Shown here one piece after another: positions 1-7,809 of a stretch of DNA of 64,000 bases (position 1 is its first letter; every line of letters begins with the position of its first letter). Both the position numbers and the translations under genes were made by a program. The stretch covers positions 868,001 through 932,000 of the forward strand of contig NZ_JAHXDI010000001.1 of assembly GCF_023091865.1 (NCBI RefSeq), given 5' to 3'. The stretch comes from Chromohalobacter moromii. GTDB taxonomy: Bacteria; Pseudomonadota; Gammaproteobacteria; Pseudomonadales; Halomonadaceae. The notes under the pieces are model-generated. The model had not been told where the DNA came from and made no database searches. It saw nothing but the letters and a program-made list of their open reading frames with translations.

Positions 1-432
1 ACCTATCTCGGCGGTACTGTGGGCTCGGCGCTCTCCGGGCGTATCGCGCAGCTTTTGTCACAGCCGGCCTGCATGATGCTGGGCATCGGTATCTTGATGA
101 GCGGCTCGTTACTCACATGGATGCCTTCCTTGGTCACGATCATCGTGGGGCTGACGATCAATGCCGTGGGGTTCTTCCTGGCGCATTCGATGGCCTCGAG
201 CTGGGTGGGACGGCACGCACGGCGCGCCCGGGGCAGTGCTTCGTCGCTGTATCTGGTGTTCTACTACCTGGGCGCCAGCCTCGGTGGTTTCTATCTGGAA
301 CCGTTCTGGGCGCGCTGGCAGTGGAGCGGCGTGATCGCTGCCTCGCTGCTGGTGTTGTTGGGAACCTTCAGCGTGGCGGCTTGGTTGTGGCGTCGCGAGC
401 GACGCATCGTCGACATGCCAGCGGCGACCTGA
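1..432 (+). CDS. MFS transporter, C-terminal part (5' end outside window)
   Basis: The frame is open from base 1, so this is the last 143 codons of a longer gene. The peptide is almost wholly hydrophobic, with about four membrane segments, short basic loops and a basic C-terminal tail (WRRERR). An internal GSALSGR-type loop and a GGFYLEP segment fit the C-terminal half of a major facilitator carrier of the YnfM/arabinose-efflux type. The substrate cannot be told from this fragment. It converges on msrA with 10 bases between the two stop codons. Confidence 0.75.
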   Translation, partial: TYLGGTVGSALSGRIAQLLSQPACMMLGIGILMSGSLLTWMPSLVTIIVGLTINAVGFFLAHSMASSWVGRHARRARGSASSLYLVFYYLGASLGGFYLEPFWARWQWSGVIAASLLVLLGTFSVAAWLWRRERRIVDMPAAT

Positions 433-442
433 GCGCTTACTC

Positions 443-1045
443 TCAAGGCTTGCCAGCGTCATCGCCCCATACGGCCTCGAGGCGGTCGTCCCGACCGCAA
501 CCGGCACGGTAGAAGCGGTAGCGCACGGGGTTTTTCTTGTAGAAATTCTGATGGTATTCCTCGGCGTCCCAGAAGGGCGCCTTCGCTTCGATGCGCGTCT
601 TGACGTCGCGCTCGAAGCGCGTTTCCACGGCCTCCTTGGAGGCTTCAGCGAGGCGTCGCTGATGTTGGTCGAGGGGGAAGATGGCGCTACGGTATTGGCT
701 ACCGACATCGCAGAATTGGCGCCCCTCGGCGAAGGGATCGATATTGTGCCAGAACACGTCGAGCAGCGTGTCGTAGCCGACGACCTCATCATCGTAGACG
801 ACCTTGACCGCCTCGGCATGGCCGGTATTGCCGCTGCTGACTTGTTCGTAGGTGGGACGCTCACTATCACCGCCGATGTAACCGGAGGTTGTCGAGACGA
901 CGCCCTCGAGTTTGTCGTAAGGCGGCTCCATGCACCAGAAACAGCCGCCGGCAAATATGGCCTCGCGCTGAGCTGCATGCGCCTGGGAGATGGGAACGGA
1001 TGCAAGCGTTGCGAGTAGGGCTAATGCCAGCACGGGAAAGCGCAT
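443..1045 (-). CDS. msrA: Peptide-methionine (S)-S-oxide reductase, exported form
   Basis: MsrA reduces methionine-S-sulfoxide in oxidised proteins. The catalytic GCFWC motif is at residues 34-38, with C35 as the nucleophile. It is followed by the family segments GHAEAV, FWHNIDP and GSQYRSAIF, and a C-terminal cysteine near residue 183 is a likely resolving residue. The start at 1045 is chosen because AGGAG lies eight bases upstream; an upstream in-frame start has no such site. From that start the protein (200 aa) opens with a hydrophobic stretch ending SQAHAA, which looks like a Sec signal peptide, so the enzyme probably works in the periplasm. It is divergent from the phosphatidyltransferase gene at 1132. 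An msrB without a signal peptide lies at 57745. Confidence 0.93.
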   Translation of the reverse strand: MRFPVLALALLATLASVPISQAHAAQREAIFAGGCFWCMEPPYDKLEGVVSTTSGYIGGDSERPTYEQVSSGNTGHAEAVKVVYDDEVVGYDTLLDVFWHNIDPFAEGRQFCDVGSQYRSAIFPLDQHQRRLAEASKEAVETRFERDVKTRIEAKAPFWDAEEYHQNFYKKNPVRYRFYRAGCGRDDRLEAVWGDDAGKP

Positions 1046-1131
1046 CGGGAATCTCCTGAGCGTTGGGTTAGTGGGCCACGCTGATACGATGAACATACAT
1101 CAAGTCTACTCGAAAAATAGCGGGAGCCCGA

Positions 1132-1806
1132 ATGCTGGATAAATGGACGAATGCCTGGGTCGCGCCGGTGCTGACGCGTTGCACCACTGGCTTGGGACGT
1201 CGCGGCGTGACACCGACACAACTGACGGTGGGCGGTTTTGCAATCGGCCTGCTGGCGCTGCCGTTATTGGCCTATCAAGCCTATGGTCTGGCGTTGGTAG
1301 CGATTGTCCTCAATCGCGTGTGTGACGGCCTGGACGGCGCTTTGGCGCGTCATCAACAACGTCAAAGCGATGCCGGCGGTTTTCTCGATATTGTTCTGGA
1401 TTTCGTCTTCTATGCCGCCGTGGTATTGGGATTCGCGCTTGCCGACCCGGCTCAAAACGCCTTGCCCGCAGCCTTTTTGCTCTTCGCGTTCATGGGAACA
1501 GGCGCATCGTTTCTGGCCTTTGCGATCGCCGCGGCACACCATGACTTGGAGCGTCCGCACTTTGAGCACAAGGCGTTTTACTACCTGGATGGGTTGACCG
1601 AGGGCACCGAGACGATCATTGCTTTCGTCGTGTTCTGCTTGTGGCCGGCATATTTTCCCTGGTGGGCGGTCTGCTTCGCGTTGGCCTGCCTGCTCACGAC
1701 AGCGACGCGCGTTGTGGGAGGCTATCGTGCCTTGGCCAAGGCTGAAGCGACATCCGAGGGGACGTTCGATAAAGGCGTTGATTCATCGAAAGGCGAGCTA
1801 AGATAG
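1132..1806 (+). CDS. CDP-alcohol phosphatidyltransferase family protein
   Basis: This is an integral membrane enzyme of 224 aa with about six hydrophobic segments. The family signature DG-x2-AR-x8-G-x3-D-x3-D is complete: D68, G69, A72, R73, G82, D86 and D90. These acidic residues bind the metal and the CDP-diacylglycerol pyrophosphate. Members transfer a phosphatidyl group from a CDP-linked lipid to an alcohol such as glycerol phosphate, serine or inositol. The acceptor alcohol cannot be read from the sequence, and the protein is not close enough to PgsA or PssA to name. A hydrophilic tail of about 25 residues follows the last membrane segment. It is monocistronic, ending at a hairpin shared with slyD. 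Confidence 0.85.
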   Translation: MLDKWTNAWVAPVLTRCTTGLGRRGVTPTQLTVGGFAIGLLALPLLAYQAYGLALVAIVLNRVCDGLDGALARHQQRQSDAGGFLDIVLDFVFYAAVVLGFALADPAQNALPAAFLLFAFMGTGASFLAFAIAAAHHDLERPHFEHKAFYYLDGLTEGTETIIAFVVFCLWPAYFPWWAVCFALACLLTTATRVVGGYRALAKAEATSEGTFDKGVDSSKGELR

Positions 1807-1822
1807 GCGGGGGCCGTACATG

Positions 1823-1850
1823 AAACGGGCGGCTCGCAGGCCGCCCGTTT
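1823..1850. terminator. Bidirectional hairpin between convergent genes
   Basis: A perfect 11-bp stem (AAACGGGCGGC with its complement) closes a six-base loop. It has A-run and T-run flanks on both sides and sits between the convergent phosphatidyltransferase and slyD genes. Confidence 0.85.
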
Positions 1851-1877
1851 TCACGTCAGGTGTTGCGAAGGAGCGTC

Positions 1878-2366
1878 TTAGTGCTCCTGTTCTTGCTCGC
1901 CTTCACCGTGTACGTGACCGTGTTCGGCTTCTTCTTCGGAAGCTTCACGCACTTCAGCGATCTCGACATCGAAATTCAAGGTCTGACCGGCCAGCGGATG
2001 GTTGCCATCGACGGTGACGGTGTCGCCTTCGACCTGAGTGACCGTGACCATGAGCGGCCCACCTTGGGTCTGCGCTTGGAACTGCATGCCCGGTTGAATT
2101 TCGTCGACGCCCTGGAAGGCATCGCGCGGCACTTCTTGCATCAGGCCGGGCTGTGTTTCACCGTAGCCTTCTGCCGGCTCGACGGTGACTTTGAGATTCT
2201 CGCCGCTCTGACGGCCTTCCAGTTCCTTTTCCAGCCCTGGAATGATGTTGCCCGCGCCGTGCAGGTATGTCAGAGGATCGCGGCCTTCCGAGCTGTCCAG
2301 CACTTCACCCTCGTTATTGGTAAGGGTGTAGTGGAAGGAAACCACGGAATTCTGGGCAATCTGCAT
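1878..2366 (-). CDS. slyD: FKBP-type peptidyl-prolyl cis-trans isomerase SlyD
   Basis: This is a cytoplasmic prolyl isomerase and chaperone of 162 aa. The FKBP core opens with QIAQNSVVSFHYTL and DSSEGRDPLTYLHG. The insert-in-flap chaperone domain (about residues 70-125) follows, containing GYGETQPGLMQEVPRDAF. The SlyD hallmark NHPLAGQTLNFDVEI is at about residues 122-136. The tail is rich in Glu and His (HGHVHGEGEQEQEH) but much shorter than the metal-binding tail of E. coli SlyD, so nickel storage capacity may be reduced. The gene shares a terminator hairpin with its convergent neighbour. Confidence 0.95.
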   Translation of the reverse strand: MQIAQNSVVSFHYTLTNNEGEVLDSSEGRDPLTYLHGAGNIIPGLEKELEGRQSGENLKVTVEPAEGYGETQPGLMQEVPRDAFQGVDEIQPGMQFQAQTQGGPLMVTVTQVEGDTVTVDGNHPLAGQTLNFDVEIAEVREASEEEAEHGHVHGEGEQEQEH

Positions 2367-2631
2367 GTTGAAGACCTTTCTGGGTGTATGTCGCTACCCA
2401 TGGTAACGCGCTCACCCAAGTGTGTCAGGGGCCTCTCGGAGTTTTCATCTGCCCTTTGAATTGCATGACGACACTTCAAGGTGCATCGGGAACGAATTCG
2501 CCGCCGAGCGGTCTCTTGAGCAGCGCCCTGCGTCAGGACGTCGCGCCGGTTGCGCGGTAAGGGGGGTGACGGTACCCTGCCGACATTGGTGCAATTGAAA
2601 GATTACCGACGTTGCCTATCAGGAGGCCAAC

Positions 2632-2916
2632 ATGACCGTAACGCTGATCTGGCTGATCGCTTTCGCCGTGATTCTTTTCCTGGCGCTGCGAGCGTGGGAC
2701 GGCTCTCTCGGGAAGATGATCATGCGCCGCATCCCGGCGGCGTTGCAGCTGGGCGGTGACGATCGTTGGGTGTGGAGTATTGCCTTGGCCGTGTTGGGCG
2801 CCACTTTCATCGTCAACCCGATCTCGATGTTACTGACGTTGATCATCCTGGCGCTGTTTTATTGGATCGCCAAGCGCGTGGGATGCTGGTTGATGCGTCG
2901 CGTCAAGTTACACTGA
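2632..2916 (+). CDS. Small integral membrane protein, unknown function
   Basis: The product is 94 aa with three hydrophobic stretches (about residues 3-20, 45-60 and 64-82) and a basic C-terminus. A good ribosome binding site (AGGAGG) lies six bases before the ATG, and a GC-rich hairpin follows the stop, so the gene is well bounded. I do not recognise the family. The 264 bases upstream of it, back to slyD, hold no other coding frame that I can support. Confidence 0.7.
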   Translation: MTVTLIWLIAFAVILFLALRAWDGSLGKMIMRRIPAALQLGGDDRWVWSIALAVLGATFIVNPISMLLTLIILALFYWIAKRVGCWLMRRVKLH

Positions 2917-2939
2917 CCAAAAGCTGCTTTCGCTAGATC

Positions 2940-2963
2940 AATGCCCCGCTAATGCGGGGCATT
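2940..2963. terminator. Hairpin between convergent genes
   Basis: A ten-base stem AATGCCCCGC with its complement and a four-base loop. It sits between the small membrane protein and the convergent LpxR-like gene and can serve both. Confidence 0.75.
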
Positions 2964-2975
2964 GTCGTTGGGGCG

Positions 2976-3965
2976 TCACAGCCAAAGCGAAAGCGTCAAT
3001 GAGCCGAATTGGTCATTTTCGTCTTGGGCTTCGAATTCATCGGTTCGCCAGACGCTGGTGTAGGTGAGCTGCCAGCTATCCCACGTCAAGGCGATACCGG
3101 CCAGCGCATCGCCGACCCATTGGCGGCGATCCACGGAATGGCTGTCCTCGAAAGTATTGCCATCTAGCAGCAGGTTATGCGCCATGAAGCGGCCCTCGAG
3201 GCTTGCGAACGCATACCAGCCGAAACCCTGACCGGGTTCGAAGTCGTTGCGTCCGCTTTGGGCAGGGGCGACGGCAGGTATACCGGCGCTATTTTGTAGG
3301 TTATCGCCAATACGTAGGCCCACGCCGCTTGAGGCATAGGTATACAGGTTGCCGAGGGCAAAGCCAGCGTTGGGGCCGTATTCCATGTCCAGGTTGCCGA
3401 GCGAATCTTGCAGCCACCAACTGCGCTTGTAGGTCAGGTTGAGTATCGGCTCGTTGTGAAGCTGATGCGACCAGCCGTTGGGCTCGTCGCTACCGATGAG
3501 GTGATGAAAGTTTTTCTGTATGGCTTTCCCACCCGATGCCGGCCCCACGATGCCGGCGTCGAAATGGAGATCATCCGCTTGGCGCCAGCCGTTATACTGG
3601 CGGTTATCGAAGAGTGACACGCCGGCATAGAGTAGGCCCGCATAAGGCCGGTCGTTCTCGACGAGGTCCGAGCGGTCGATATCGTTGGGCGTGTAGATCT
3701 GCTGACCGGCACGATAAGCCACGCCATCGAGCTCCGAGCCCGACCAGCCTGGTACCGCATCGGCGAGACGTCGTGTCCAGTGATGTGTCTCGGGAGTGAA
3801 CGACCAGCCAATTTCCAATCCATTGGTGTAATGTCCATCGCCACCGCCGGCGAACAGATCATTTTCGCTCTTGATCGTGAGCATTCCGTCGGCCATGACG
3901 GAACCGGAGAACATCGCGAGGGCCAAGATCGAGGCGAGGTGACCGAGCGTGCGTTCTGTGTTCAT
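2976..3965 (-). CDS. LpxR-type outer-membrane lipid A deacylase (DUF2219)
   Basis: The product is 329 aa, beginning with a signal peptide that ends near SVMA. The mature protein starts with alternating beta-strand sequence and ends in an aromatic residue pair (SLWL), as outer-membrane barrels do. Family motifs are present: SENDLF near the N-terminus (the Asn/Asp pair of the LpxR active site), HYTNG (active-site Thr), NDRPYAG and KNFHHLIG (catalytic His). LpxR family members remove the 3'-acyloxyacyl chain of lipid A in a calcium-dependent way. A start at 3965 is supported by TAGGAAA upstream. The upstream region carries nested inverted repeats (see 3973-4037) that probably regulate it. Confidence 0.88.
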   Translation of the reverse strand: MNTERTLGHLASILALAMFSGSVMADGMLTIKSENDLFAGGGDGHYTNGLEIGWSFTPETHHWTRRLADAVPGWSGSELDGVAYRAGQQIYTPNDIDRSDLVENDRPYAGLLYAGVSLFDNRQYNGWRQADDLHFDAGIVGPASGGKAIQKNFHHLIGSDEPNGWSHQLHNEPILNLTYKRSWWLQDSLGNLDMEYGPNAGFALGNLYTYASSGVGLRIGDNLQNSAGIPAVAPAQSGRNDFEPGQGFGWYAFASLEGRFMAHNLLLDGNTFEDSHSVDRRQWVGDALAGIALTWDSWQLTYTSVWRTDEFEAQDENDQFGSLTLSLWL

Positions 3966-3972
3966 GAAACGA

Positions 3973-4037
3973 TTTTCCTATCCGTGGCGTATCACGTGAC
4001 ATACGATAGCGTATGTAAACGATATCGGATAGGAAAA
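3973..4037. promoter_or_regulatory. Nested inverted repeats upstream of the LpxR-like gene
   Basis: Outer arms TTTTCCTATCCG (3973-3984) and CGGATAGGAAAA (4026-4037) are perfect 12-bp complements. An inner pair, ACATACG (3999-4005) and CGTATGT (4010-4016), forms a second palindrome centred in the same interval. The element ends eight bases before the start codon at 3965 and overlaps the ribosome binding site. It could be a double operator or a long hairpin in the mRNA leader. Confidence 0.6.
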
Positions 4038-4115
4038 CTTGGCACAGACAATGCCGCCCGGGTTGCGAAAACACACGGGCGGTACATTACCTGTTTGGCA
4101 AACGCTTACCGGCGA

Positions 4116-4583
4116 TCAATAAGGCGCGACACTCAGATTGGCGCCACTGCCTACCATGCGTACTTGTTGTCCTACTTGCCAGTTGCGGTCCGCTTTCTGA
4201 ACCACGACGACGGAATCGCCGCTATCGCGACGGATTTCTATCTCCCAGGCCTGTGTACGATTGGCAGCATCTTCGACCTTACTGCCGGCGACGCTACCGC
4301 CGATGGCGCCAGCCGCCGTCGCGATGGTGCGGCCGGATCCACCGCCGACTTGATTCCCGAGCAAGCCACCCAGCACGGCGCCGCCTAGGCCACCTAGAAT
4401 GCTTTCGTTCTGATCGCCGGCTTGAATCTGAACCTGACGCACCGACGTGATGGTGCCGTACGTCACCGACTGTGCGGTTTCGGCTTGCCCGCTACGATAG
4501 ACATCGCCGGAATAAGGGGATGTGTTGGCACAGCCGGCCAGTGCCAATGTTCCGATGAGGGCTAAGGGAAGTAGTGCTTTCAT
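4116..4583 (-). CDS. Glycine-zipper outer-membrane lipoprotein (SlyB/PcP-like)
   Basis: The product is 155 aa. The N-terminus is a lipoprotein signal with lipobox LALAGC, lipidated at Cys18. A conserved segment (VTYGTITSVRQVQI) follows, then a Gly-rich region with ILGGLGGAVLGGLLGNQVG and a second glycine stretch, typical of the glycine-zipper 2TM domain. The C-terminal part is a beta-rich domain found in SlyB/PcP family proteins. The start at 4583 is chosen for GGAGGT nine bases upstream and the correct signal peptide; a longer frame upstream lacks both. A 7-bp GC hairpin at 4054-4082 downstream may terminate it. Role: envelope-integrity lipoprotein; the exact function is not known. Confidence 0.88.
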   Translation of the reverse strand: MKALLPLALIGTLALAGCANTSPYSGDVYRSGQAETAQSVTYGTITSVRQVQIQAGDQNESILGGLGGAVLGGLLGNQVGGGSGRTIATAAGAIGGSVAGSKVEDAANRTQAWEIEIRRDSGDSVVVVQKADRNWQVGQQVRMVGSGANLSVAPY

Positions 4584-4693
4584 GCGACCTCCATTGCTTG
4601 TCATGCTGTTTGAAAACAGCGTTCTCAAACTATTCTAGCGCGTTGTGACGATGTCGACCAGTGCTGGCGACGAAGATGCGTCGTTGCGCTGCG

Positions 4694-5158
4694 CTAAGCG
4701 TCTGGCTGTCGATAATGGTAGACGAGTCGCTCATCCTTGCGCGGTCCCGCGATATGCCATTCGAGTCGAAAGCCGTGGGGCTCGAAGGTGAGCCGGGCTC
4801 GATAGGTGTCGGCACCGCAGAGATGCGGCGACTGGCTGATCAATTTGGTCGCCGAGTCGGCGACGAGATCGAATAACCAGACAGCCGCGTCGGGGCCCCG
4901 GCGCTCGTGGTAGAGCGCGATATGCTCAGTATGAAGGTCCCAGCGATAGACATTGCGAAATGCTACCTCTCGGGATTGACCTTGGGGCAGGAAATGGCCT
5001 TGTTCAATGAAGCGTACCCCGTCGGTGTGTGCCTCAGGTGTTACCGTTCCCGTGCCTTGGCCGGACCAGGCTACCCCGGAGGCGTGCCCCGAGCGAGACG
5101 TGAAACTCAGTCGGTGAATACTAGGCAACAGGCGTGTCAGGCGTATAATGGCAGTCAA
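4694..5158 (-). CDS. DUF6314 family protein
   Basis: This is a small soluble protein of up to 154 aa, rich in Trp, His and Arg. It has alternating beta-strand character (VRFIEQGHFLP, YRWDLHTEHIALYHERRG, RLTFEPHGFRLEWHIAGPRK), consistent with the lipocalin-like DUF6314 family. No activity is known. The furthest start is a TTG at 5158 and no ATG is available near it. A consensus minus-10 box for the opposite gene sits inside the first codons, so the true start may lie a little downstream. It is divergent from the DMT transporter. Confidence 0.7.
   Translation of the reverse strand: MTAIIRLTRLLPSIHRLSFTSRSGHASGVAWSGQGTGTVTPEAHTDGVRFIEQGHFLPQGQSREVAFRNVYRWDLHTEHIALYHERRGPDAAVWLFDLVADSATKLISQSPHLCGADTYRARLTFEPHGFRLEWHIAGPRKDERLVYHYRQPDA
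5144..5149 (+). promoter_or_regulatory. Minus-10 box for the DMT transporter gene
   Basis: A perfect TATAAT lies 38 bases before the ATG at 5187. No good minus-35 box is visible 17 bases upstream. The only gene it can plausibly serve is the transporter. Confidence 0.45.
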
Positions 5159-5186
5159 CTTTTTAAAATCCTGAGGTTAACTTTAG

Positions 5187-6062
5187 ATGGGGTATCTGGT
5201 TGGTGTGACGACGCTCTGGGCCTTTTCCTTCAGCTTGATTGGCGCCTACCTCTCTGGCCAGGTCGATAGTTATTTTGCGGTGCTTACCCGGATTGTACTA
5301 GCGGCACTGGTCTTTCTGATCTGGCTACGTCCGCGACATTTGCCGCTTGGGCACGTACTGGGACTGATGGCGATCGGGGCCATACAGTTGGGCGCGATGT
5401 ACATCGGCTTCTACCAGTCGTTTTTGTTATTGAGTGTGCCAGAAGTCTTGCTGTTCACAATCTTCACGCCCCTCTACATCACCTTGATCGACGACATACT
5501 CAAGGGGCGTTTCACGCCATTCTATCTGCTCACTGCTGCGCTTGCCGTGCTTGGGGCGGCGGTCATCCGTTACGCCAACATCAGCGATGCCTATTGGGCC
5601 GGGTTCCTGGTCGTACAGAGTTCGAACCTATGCTTTGCCGTGGGGCAGGTCGCTTATCGCCATTTGGCGCCGCGCTTGCCGCGGGAGGTAGCGCATCGTC
5701 ATGTCTTCGGCTGGTTCTACTTGGGGGCATTGTGCGTGGCGCTACCAGCGTTCTGGCTATTCGGCGACATCACGGCGTTGCCGACGACCTCTCTGCAGTG
5801 GGGCGTTCTGGTATGGCTGGGTGTCGTCGCGTCGGGGCTTGGTTACTTCCTCTGGAACAAGGGGGCTTGTCGAGTCGATGCCGGGACGCTGGCGATCATG
5901 AACAATGCGCTGGTGCCTGCCGGATTGCTGGTCAATCTGCTGATCTGGAATCGCGACGCTGACGTACCGCGGTTGGTGTTGGGCGGGGGAATATTGCTGG
6001 CCTCATTGCTGATCAATACTTGGTGGCGCCGGCGCCACCAAGCGTCGCTCGGTATTGCTTGA
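5187..6062 (+). CDS. DMT/EamA family carboxylate/amino-acid/amine exporter
   Basis: The product is 291 aa with ten hydrophobic segments arranged as two EamA repeats (about residues 1-135 and 140-280), the usual plan of drug/metabolite transporters. Conserved features include the early TTLWAFSFSLIGAY segment and LGYFLWNKGACRVDAG in the second repeat, which resembles the YtfF/carboxylate-amine exporter group. It probably exports small metabolites across the inner membrane; the substrate is not deducible. The ribosome site TGAGGTT precedes the ATG by eight bases. An 8-bp hairpin at 6073-6094 follows the stop but has no T-run, so termination there is uncertain. Confidence 0.85.
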   Translation: MGYLVGVTTLWAFSFSLIGAYLSGQVDSYFAVLTRIVLAALVFLIWLRPRHLPLGHVLGLMAIGAIQLGAMYIGFYQSFLLLSVPEVLLFTIFTPLYITLIDDILKGRFTPFYLLTAALAVLGAAVIRYANISDAYWAGFLVVQSSNLCFAVGQVAYRHLAPRLPREVAHRHVFGWFYLGALCVALPAFWLFGDITALPTTSLQWGVLVWLGVVASGLGYFLWNKGACRVDAGTLAIMNNALVPAGLLVNLLIWNRDADVPRLVLGGGILLASLLINTWWRRRHQASLGIA

Positions 6063-6156
6063 TGGCGTTGCGGTCGCCTATTGGGCTAGGCGACTCTAAA
6101 CCCAGACGACGTTTCGTGTTTTCATGGTGATGACGCCTTTCGTTCAGGACATCTTC

Positions 6157-7800
6157 ATGAAGCATTCTTTGTTATCGCGTTACGGTTTTTTCACAGCGTG
6201 CTGCGTGATCACGCTGGTGACGACGCTCATGGCCATACAGTGGCATGGCGGATGGCCGCTGCCGCTGGTGAGCGGCGCGCTGGTGCTCGTGGGTATTGCC
6301 GATCTCTCGCAGCGTGGATATGCGGTGCGTCGCAATTACCCTGTCATTGGCAACTTGCGTTATGTTTTTCAGGCGTTACGTCCAGAGTTACGTCAGTATC
6401 TCTTCGAGGCCGATACCGAGCAGCTGCCATTTTCCCATGTGCAGCGTGGCTTAGTTTACCAGCGAGCGCGCCAGCATAACGATGCCAAGCCCTTCGGGAC
6501 GTTACGCGATGTCTACGCCAATGCCTATGAGTACATCGGCCATTCGATGGAAACGGCACCTGTGGCAGAGCCGGACGATTTTCGTCTGACCATCGGTAAT
6601 GGCCAGTGTGCCCAGCCTTATGAAATTTCGTTATTCAATATCTCGGCGATGAGTTTCGGTGCGCTGAGCGCCAATGCGATTCGCGCCCTTAACAAGGGTG
6701 CGCGGCTTGGACGCTTCGCGCATGACACTGGGGAAGGGGGTATCAGCCCTTATCATCGCGAGCATGGTGGTGACCTGATCTGGGAGCTAGGTAGCGGTTA
6801 TTTCGGCTGCCGTACGCCGGAAGGCGAGTTCGACCCCAAGCGCTTCGCCGAGCAGGCCAGTGATGCGCAGGTCAAGATGATCGAGGTCAAGCTTAGCCAG
6901 GGTGCCAAGCCCGGTCACGGGGGGCTGCTCCCAGCGGACAAGATCACGCCGGAAATCGCCCAGACGCGGGAGATCCCCCAAGGCGAGGATTGTCTCTCTC
7001 CGGCCAGCCATCCGGCGTTCTCGACGCCGCTCGAGATGCTCGACTTCATCGCGCAATTGCGTGAGCTTTCCGGTGGCAAGCCGGTCGGCTTCAAGCTGTG
7101 TCTCGGCCAACCCTGGCAATTCATGGCCATCGTCAAGGCGATGCTCGAAACCGAGATTGTGCCCGATTTCATCGTCGTCGATGGCAGTGAAGGGGGGACG
7201 GGCGCGGCACCGGTCGAGTTTTCCGATCATCTGGGAGCGCCACTGCGTGAAGGGCTCTTGTTCGTGCATAACACGTTGGTCGGGGTGGGGCTGCGTGAGC
7301 AGATTCGCCTCGGCGCGAGCGGCAAGGTCATCAGCGCTTTCGATATCGCTCGGGTCATGGCCATGGGGGCCGATTGGGTCAATGCCGCACGCGGGTACAT
7401 GTTTGCGCTGGGCTGTATTCAATCGCAAAGCTGCCATACCAACCGCTGCCCGACGGGAGTGGCTACCCAGGACCCGCTACGTCAGAAGGCACTCGTGGTC
7501 GGCGACAAGGCCGAGCAGGTGTATCACTTCCATCACAATACCCTGCATGCCCTGGCGGAAATGATCGCGGCGGCGGGGCTGACGCGTCCGTGGCAGATCA
7601 CCCCGGACCACCTCGTGCACCGGGTCTCGGAAAACGAGGTGAAGCTATTCTCTCATCTACACCCATTTCTGGAGCCGGGCGAGTTGTTGCGCGACCCCGG
7701 TCAGCGTCCGTTCTATGGGCGTATCTGGCGCATGGCGCAAGCCAAGAGCTTCGCCCCCGTGCGGTTGGCTGATGCGCCGAGTGGGGCGACGGCCGCGTAG
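6157..7800 (+). CDS. FMN-binding glutamate-synthase family protein, membrane-anchored
   Basis: The product is 547 aa. Two hydrophobic segments (about residues 6-24 and 30-45) form an N-terminal anchor. The rest matches the FMN-binding glutamate synthase central domain: NISAMSFGALSANAIRALNKG, GEGGISPYH, IEVKLSQGAKPGHGG, and a C-x5-C-x4-C cluster (CIQSQSCHTNRC, near residue 420) followed by PTGVATQDP. The cysteine spacing matches the 3Fe-4S cluster of glutamate synthase. It lacks the glutaminase domain and no gltD partner is nearby, so it is not a complete GOGAT. The start at 6157 is preferred because AGGA lies seven bases upstream; an ATG at 6124 has no such site. The reaction and substrate are unknown. 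Confidence 0.85.
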   Translation: MKHSLLSRYGFFTACCVITLVTTLMAIQWHGGWPLPLVSGALVLVGIADLSQRGYAVRRNYPVIGNLRYVFQALRPELRQYLFEADTEQLPFSHVQRGLVYQRARQHNDAKPFGTLRDVYANAYEYIGHSMETAPVAEPDDFRLTIGNGQCAQPYEISLFNISAMSFGALSANAIRALNKGARLGRFAHDTGEGGISPYHREHGGDLIWELGSGYFGCRTPEGEFDPKRFAEQASDAQVKMIEVKLSQGAKPGHGGLLPADKITPEIAQTREIPQGEDCLSPASHPAFSTPLEMLDFIAQLRELSGGKPVGFKLCLGQPWQFMAIVKAMLETEIVPDFIVVDGSEGGTGAAPVEFSDHLGAPLREGLLFVHNTLVGVGLREQIRLGASGKVISAFDIARVMAMGADWVNAARGYMFALGCIQSQSCHTNRCPTGVATQDPLRQKALVVGDKAEQVYHFHHNTLHALAEMIAAAGLTRPWQITPDHLVHRVSENEVKLFSHLHPFLEPGELLRDPGQRPFYGRIWRMAQAKSFAPVRLADAPSGATAA

Positions 7801-7809
7801 AGGTAACTT

